Source of the DNA: Haplosporangium gracile
Lineage: Eukaryota; Mortierellomycota; Mortierellomycetes; Mortierellales; Mortierellaceae
DNA length: 24,823 nucleotides
NCBI GenBank assembly: GCA_015499985.1
Contig: JAAAUF010000594.1
Coordinates: 1 to 24,823, forward strand
Reading direction: 5' to 3'
In this document: piece after piece, positions 19,855-24,823 of the stretch
How positions within the stretch are numbered: the stretch's first letter is position 1
Layout: each line of letters begins with the position of its first letter
Position numbers and translations under genes: made by a program
The notes under the pieces: generated by a model
What the model was told of the DNA's origin: nothing
The model's database searches: none
Seen by the model: only the letters and a program-made list of their open reading frames with translations

Positions 19855-22800
19855 TTACGATCCAAAGCTCAAAATCTTTGTAACAATACCCGCAGCAACA
19901 GTCTCGCCTCCCTTTCTCAACATGACACGACCCAGCTCCTTGGAATCCTTGAACGTCTCAAGAGGGATGGCACGGCCGTTCAACCGAATCTCGACCATCG
20001 CCGTCGTGTTCTTGCCCAAATGACGCGGGTTCTTTTTCACAATCTCTCCTGTGCCCTTGTCGATCGTCGCCACTAGTTTCGAGATCACTCCCGGTTCATT
20101 GTGACTTTGGTGGTGCATAATAATCTAATTCAATACAGATAATTGAAAAAAAAAAAAAGTTAGGATGGACAACTCTGGTAGAGTAGAGAAAGTATTTGTC
20201 AACATGAATGTTTGGTTGAGGCAAAAGGGAGCTTACAGGAAAGCCGACGGTAATGGGGATCTTGACATCAAAAACAACAATCTGGGCGGCAAAGTGGGTT
20301 GTTACTGGGATAGGAACATCTCTTGCGCAAAGAACTGATCCAGTGCTGACTTGCAAAATGTCGATTCCACTAAGGGTCAGCAGAACGGAATCTCCGGCTG
20401 CTGCCCATCGCGTTGGTTCATCATTCACCTCCATATCTACGATTATAAAGAGTGAAGGTGGCTATTAGTACGCATATTCAAGCTTGAAAAATGAAATCGC
20501 GACAGCACCAAAGTAAATAAAATCCTTTGAAACTTACTCTTGACGACAGCCATTTCAGAACCGGGCATGACCATGATAGCCTCTCCGATCTGGACATGTC
20601 CAGCCTCCAACCGTCCGGCCGCAGAGACCCCTCCAGTGCCCTTAAACACATCAGTCACTGACATCCTGAAAGGCTTCTCGACAGCACGCGTAGGGGCATC
20701 CAACTTGTCAATCGTCTGAATGAGCGTAGGACCCTTGTACCACGCAAACGTCTCGACAACACTAGCAACAGAAGGATCGACAGGTGCATCACTGACCGCA
20801 GAACCGTTGCAAATCTGTCCGGTTTTCGACCTTCGAACCAAGTTTTCTCCTGTAAATCCCGAGCAAGGCACAAAGACCAGACTAGACTTCTTGAAGCTAG
20901 CATCCTTGACCAAGAACTGCTCCAGCTTGGCAACAATCTCCTGGAAACGAGCCTCAGACCATCCAACAACATCCAGCTTGTTGACCGCAACGACTAACTG
21001 TTGAACACCCAAACTCCTGGCCAAAAGAGCATGCTCCTTGGTCTGACCGTTAGCATCGAAGCCGGATTCAAACTCGCCCGTTGTCGCATCGACCACCAAG
21101 ATGGCCACATCGGCCTGAGCAGTTCCTGAGATCATGTTGGGGATGAAATCACGATGACCGGGGGCATCCAGCAAAGTGAACCGGCGATGTTCTGTTTCAA
21201 ACTTGGTGACTCCGACATCCATAGTGATTCCACGTGCTCGCTCCTCGCCAGTCTCGTCCAAAACCCAGGCAAAGGCAAAGGAGGCCTTGCCAATCTTTTG
21301 AGCATCTCTCTCGTGCTTGCGGATCGTCTTTTCATTGACCTCGCCCTGCAAGTACAACAAATGGCCCATCAATGTACTCTTTCCAGCATCCACATGTCCT
21401 ATTTTGTATTTATAGATTGAAGTGAGTAAGTCGGATGCCAGATCAATATATACACCCCAAATCGAATAGTAAGCGCAAATCCATAAGTAACGCAACAATG
21501 CGCTGTAAGACTTTACCGATGACAACGAGGTTCAATGATTCCTTCTCGGCAACACGCTTCTGGTATTCTGTTACAACATCGATCCTCTTGCCCATTTTTG
21601 TCGATACTCTGGAAGGTGTCGAGATGCCAGAGGGAGGTGCCGATCCTACAGGAGTCACAGCGCCAGATCGATCATATCCATCGCCGCCGCTCAAGAGAGG
21701 TGCAGCCTTTGCAGATGGAGTGGCGCCCACTGCCTTCTTCGCGAACTGGGTCTTGAGAGATGTTCCAAAGTTCATAGCCGCCAAGTCGAACTGGAGTTGT
21801 GATTGTGGCACCTCCTCGTCATCCAAGAATTCGACAATATCATCATCCTGTGTTACTGATGCTGCTCCCTTTGGTGTCTCCTTAGCTAAAAAAATGTAAT
21901 AGATAGACAGACGTCGGAAGCGTGAGTTTCTATAAACGATGGTTCGCAAAACAACGTCATAGGTAAGCCCCATTAGGTTAGCAAGAAAAGGCTTACCTTT
22001 AGGAGCGGGGGCGGACTTGGATGACATGCCTGTGGGTGTTACTGTTCCGCTCTGGGTTGATTTGGGTGTTGAACTCGTCTTCTTGGTTGCCGCAGCCGTT
22101 GCAGCCTTATGTTTCTTTGACAACTCATCTATATCATAGTCGTCACCGGAGATAAAACAAAAACGAAGTTAGGTATTGTTCACCTTCAAAGTCGAAGAAG
22201 AAAAAATGCGGCGTAGTCAATGAAACAGAAAAAAAAAAGCAGAGTGTAAACACCTACCGAGGAGGTAGACCGCAGCTTGGTCAACATCAAAGTAGTAGTA
22301 CCACAATGCGTCCTGGATCTCCTTGATTGTGACCTTTGCGCTTCCGAGCATCGACTTGACATCCTCCGTAGCGTCTGCCATCTGAGCTGTTGTTTTTGGT
22401 GTTGGTTTCGGATCAAGTGAGATATTTGCCCATATGAGATGGAAATAGTCCGAGAATCATGGTGGGGATTGGCAGAACCATGTATCCAGCGATGTAAAGT
22501 TGAGTATAGTACAGAAGGAAGCGCTTGTTAGTCGACCATCTTGCTTGGGTTCCTCAGATCACGACGCAAGTTGATCTTCTTTACTAGCTATCCGGAGCTC
22601 CTGTACATGTACGCCCTGGTTACCTTGCTCCTCTGCGGTCATGGCCTGCTCCTCGGCATAATCCTCATCATCGTATCCATCATCAAGGACATCTATTAGA
22701 ACATATAAAGGCAACATCGAGTCAGGTCAGTACGAGAGAGACCAAAAAAAAAATAAAAAAAAAAGAATGTTGTCTTACGCGCCTGGTTCCTCTTCAACGC

Positions 22801-22931
22801 CAACGTTATTTTCGTGTCGCTGCAGAATTCAGAAGAGCACAGGTAACTGTGATTCGGTTCTGTCATTGCCAGAGTGTGCTGTTGTATTTACCGTCGATGT
22901 CGAGGTTGCGAACATTCCTGTGGCGCGACAT
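19855..22931 (-). CDS. HBS1: HBS1 translational GTPase (eRF3/EF-Tu-like ribosome rescue factor)
   Basis: Eight exons: 22931-22892, 22692-22624, 22386-22258, 22128-21997, 21885-21517, 21398-20538, 20436-20237 and 20124-19855, giving 689 residues (human HBS1L about 684). The start [13 protein letters not shown] resembles the animal HBS1L N terminus. Next come an acidic stretch and the HBS1_N helical domain (about 38-82, with [20 protein letters not shown]), then a Ser/Thr/Pro linker. The GTPase domain shows G1 GHVDAGKST (247-255), G2 around GITMD (303-307), G3 DAPGH (324-328) and G4 NKLD (386-389). The EF-Tu-like C-terminal domains follow, with [15 protein letters not shown] near the end. Known role: with Dom34/Pelota, Hbs1 recognises stalled or empty ribosomes and promotes subunit splitting in no-go and non-stop decay. 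Introns 1-6 are phase 1 and intron 7 is phase 0. Intron 5 interrupts the P-loop glycine codon. eRF3 and eEF1A were excluded by the N-terminal domain and the HBS1-type start. Confidence 0.95.
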
Positions 22932-23170
22932 ATGTGATGGATGATTTCTTCCTGGTTGGTGGGTTGGTGGGTTGGTGTGAGTGTGGAAATAAAAAAGTGT
23001 GTGTATAAGAGTGAGGAGTGACTTTGGAGAAGAACAAAAATGCACCGAAAAAAAATGATTGGAGTGTTTACGTGACACAAATGATTGACCATCTCCTGGT
23101 ACTGTACGTGGATTGGAGACACCCAAAGGTCTTTTTTTTTCTTTCTTTCTTTTTTTCTCTCTCTGCCAAG

Positions 23171-23248
23171 ATGTCTGTGCTCTTCACACCATTTTGCCAA
23201 CTTTTCGTTTTTCAACTTTTCAATTTTTCAACTTTTCTTCTCTCATAA
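23171..23248 (+). other. Possible 25-codon uORF before the PI31-like gene
   Basis: ATG at 23171 opens a frame of 25 codons ending TAA at 23246-23248, 40 bp before the main ATG. The peptide is hydrophobic (FCQLFVFQLFNF). It matters only if transcription starts upstream of 23171, which is not known. Confidence 0.2.
23198..23237 (+). repeat. Three-copy CAACTTTTC repeat (15-16 bp spacing)
   Basis: CAACTTTTC occurs at 23198-23206, 23213-23221 and 23229-23237, embedded in T-rich spacers. It is in the probable 5' leader of the PI31-like gene. Confidence 0.8.
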
Positions 23249-23288
23249 CAACCCTTCAACAGCTCTTTAACGCACAACACGAAAAAAC

Positions 23289-23780
23289 ATGTCATTTAAC
23301 CTCGGAAACAGCGACCGCCTCCCCGCCATGGGAGGCAACACCAACAGTGCCAACAACAACAACAACAAGAACCCACTCCAACAAGCAATCAACTCCTCCA
23401 ACTCCAAGTACGGCGCAGACATGATCCTCACTCCTGACCACCCATCCTGGCACGCCGACCACTCCTCCTCTGCCCATGACTCTTCTCAGAGTGCTCAACG
23501 CAACACCAGTGGCCAGTCTGGACCAGGCGCTCCGTATACAGGAGGTCGCGCCAACACGGGCAACTCAGGCCCCCTCCGCGCAGGCCCCGATCAGGACTCG
23601 TATTTGCCTCCCAATGCTGTCCCTCAAGGAGCTCGTTTTGATCCCATCATGCCCGAGAGTGTTCGTCAGAGTCTGCCCAACAGAAATGCTGCTGGACATC
23701 AGCAAGGTCGTTCTGGCCAGGACCCTTCTGGTTTTGCGAGCGGGGAGCCTGACTATGACGAGCTCTTGCCTCCCCACTAG
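23289..23780 (+). CDS. Small protein resembling the C-terminal region of PI31/Fub1
   Basis: A single exon of 163 residues starting at ATG in context AAAAACATG and ending with TAG. The sequence is rich in Asn, Ser, Gly and Pro and probably disordered. Three elements match the proline-rich C-terminal region of the proteasome inhibitor PI31: ILTPDHPSW (46-54), PQGARFDPIMP (112-122) and EPDYDELLPP (153-162). In PI31 and yeast Fub1 this segment enters the 20S proteasome and contacts the active sites. The N-terminal FP domain of PI31 is missing, and the family is usually 250-270 residues. No upstream exon encoding it was seen between this gene and HBS1. It could be a stand-alone C-terminal paralogue or an unusually short orthologue; the call rests on short motifs read by eye. 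Confidence 0.65.
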   Translation: MSFNLGNSDRLPAMGGNTNSANNNNNKNPLQQAINSSNSKYGADMILTPDHPSWHADHSSSAHDSSQSAQRNTSGQSGPGAPYTGGRANTGNSGPLRAGPDQDSYLPPNAVPQGARFDPIMPESVRQSLPNRNAAGHQQGRSGQDPSGFASGEPDYDELLPPH

Positions 23781-23787
23781 AAGGATG

Positions 23788-23811
23788 ATCAGCGATCGCT
23801 AGATCGCTGAT
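23788..23811. repeat. Perfect 10-bp hairpin after the PI31-like stop codon
   Basis: ATCAGCGATC, a GCTA loop, then GATCGCTGAT. It starts 8 bp after the stop codon, inside the 152-bp gap between two converging genes, so it would form in both 3' UTRs if both transcripts extend that far. Confidence 0.75.
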
Positions 23812-23868
23812 GATGTCAATCTTTCCATTTTGACTCTCCTTTTGTACATAGGATGCATGCTTGCAGGA

Positions 23869-23874
23869 AATAAA
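23869..23874 (+). terminator. Candidate poly(A) signal of the PI31-like gene
   Basis: AATAAA lies 89 bp after the stop codon, with a TGTACATA element about 25 bp upstream. This matches the usual order of fungal 3'-end signals. Confidence 0.45.
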
Positions 23875-23932
23875 AACATTCATGCACCATAATAATGGAA
23901 CAGTATATATAAATGACCAACGTCCATGATAT

Positions 23933-24804
23933 CTAAACAAAAATGCTTGCTTGCTGCTCAAGCATGGCACGGACGGGTTCCCAGTCCGCCTCAACAGTCG
24001 TCCTCCAGTTGCTGATCGCCATACGGATCCCAGGATGACCCTTCCAAACAGTCGGCGAAAAGTACGCAACCCCAGTCTCGTTGATCCGCTTCAACAAGTC
24101 CGCATTCCTCTTACTCAACACCTGTGTCTTGGCTTCACCTTCGGGCATCGCCTCCAATTCTGGAGTCAGCTTTTGGGCAAACACAACAATGTTTAACGGA
24201 CACTCCTCCGTAAGCACAGTGTAAAGATCCGACCGTTCGTACTTCATCCAATTAAACAGCTTCTTGGCATACCGACAGTTCTCCTCAATAATCTTTTGGT
24301 ACCCGTTACGACCATAGGCGTACAGGGTAGCCCAGACAGGCAGAGATCGGAACCGTTGAGAGTTCTCGATAGAGATGTTCATAGGATGCGTAGGGCCAGA
24401 GTCGGAGGAAGGCAGGTAGGCGGCTGAGGAGGAAAAGATAGGCTCCAAAATGGACTTTTCGAGGCGCGATCGGTAGATAAAGAAGCCACAGTCATAAGGG
24501 ACATTCAGCCACTTGTGACCGCAAGCTAGTTTTTTCCAATCAGCAAAAGATGATTCGAGCAGGGTTAAAACATTGGGTTAAGACTGCCTTGGTTGCAGGT
24601 ATCTTTGAACAGTTCACACGCTTAGTCAAAAAGAGATTATCCGGCCTTACCAGTGATACTGTGAGCTTTCTCCAATCCCAGGGCCAAGTGACTATAGTCT
24701 GGCGAGCAGCGAGCATAAATCCCGAAGGCGCCATCGATATGAAGGTAGGCGTTGTTGTTTTCGCATACATTGGCAATTCGATAGGTGTTCATGGGGAAAA
24801 TACC
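23933..24804 (-). CDS. Group II PLP-dependent amino-acid decarboxylase, C-terminal part (partial)
   Basis: Two exons are visible, 24804-24651 and 24525-23933, separated by intron 24526-24650 (GTAAGG..TAG). Another intron ends at 24805 (TTAG) and runs out of the window, so the N-terminal half is missing. The 249 visible residues include AYLHIDGAFGIYAR, where the Asp should pair with the PLP ring nitrogen, and ACGHKWLNVPYDCGFF, where the Lys is the expected PLP Schiff-base residue. The rest is the C-terminal small domain (RFRSLPVWATLYAYGRNGYQ, ending VEADWEPVRAMLEQQASIFV). This is the PF00282 family, which decarboxylates amino acids such as aromatic amino acids or glutamate; the fold is shared by related aldehyde-forming enzymes. 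The substrate cannot be assigned from this part. The gene converges with the PI31-like gene. Confidence 0.9.
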
Positions 24805-24823
24805 CTAACAGCAACAAAAAAAA

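Larger units (their letters stand above)
22932..23288. promoter_or_regulatory. Divergent promoter of HBS1 (-) and the PI31-like gene (+)
   Basis: 357 bp between head-to-head start codons. A GGTTGGTG-type repeat (three copies, about 22953-22977) lies directly upstream of HBS1 and would be C-rich in its leader. A C/T-rich block (about 23130-23165) and a three-copy CAACTTTTC repeat precede the PI31-like start. Such pyrimidine-rich tracts are common near fungal transcription starts. Confidence 0.55.

Noticed and set aside
1..24823. tRNA, rRNA, CRISPR or complete transposon
   Set aside because: No tRNA B-box context with a fitting A-box, no rRNA-like sequence, no regular spacer-repeat array, and no transposase or reverse-transcriptase motif was seen on either strand.

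Overview
The window reads as nuclear DNA of a filamentous, intron-rich fungus. It has short GT-AG introns (about 100-370 bp, plus two long ones), a transcription factor with the fungus-restricted Fungal_trans domain, and proteins rich in Gln, Asn and His runs. Large AT-rich and purine/pyrimidine-rich spacers separate the genes. An early-diverging lineage such as Mortierellomycota or Mucoromycota is my inference; no marker here proves it. Spliced models were built by hand from splice signals, phase continuity and protein similarity recognised by eye.

Layout: (1) 1-110, the 3' end of a poly(A)-binding protein gene (+). (2) 111-4037, a long gene-poor spacer between two converging 3' ends, with a few TATA-like elements but no convincing ORF. 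(3) 4038-7418 (-), a three-exon gene for a ~978-residue protein with a low-complexity N terminus, a coiled coil, a C-terminal eIF2B-epsilon-like W2 domain and two PP1-docking-like motifs. (4) 7419-8908, the divergent promoter region shared with (5) 8909-11187 (+), a four-exon OTUD6B-type deubiquitinase whose first intron holds a decayed ~70-75 bp tandem repeat. (6) 11188-14889, a long spacer or upstream region. (7) 14890-19691 (+), a four-exon Fungal_trans regulator with no visible zinc cluster and a very Q-rich C-terminal half. (8) 19855-22931 (-), an eight-exon HBS1 ribosome-rescue GTPase gene. (9) 23289-23780 (+), a single-exon protein resembling only the proline-rich C-terminal region of the proteasome inhibitor PI31/Fub1. 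(10) 23933-24823 (-), the 3' part of a group II PLP-dependent decarboxylase gene.

Several neighbours concern translation or protein quality control: PABP, the W2 protein, an OTUD6B homologue, HBS1 and a PI31-like protein. They are not an operon, and I infer no co-regulation beyond the two divergent promoter pairs. The most unusual item is the W2 protein. It carries an eIF2B-epsilon-type domain without that subunit's catalytic parts and also has RVxF-like motifs, so it could link PP1 to eIF2.
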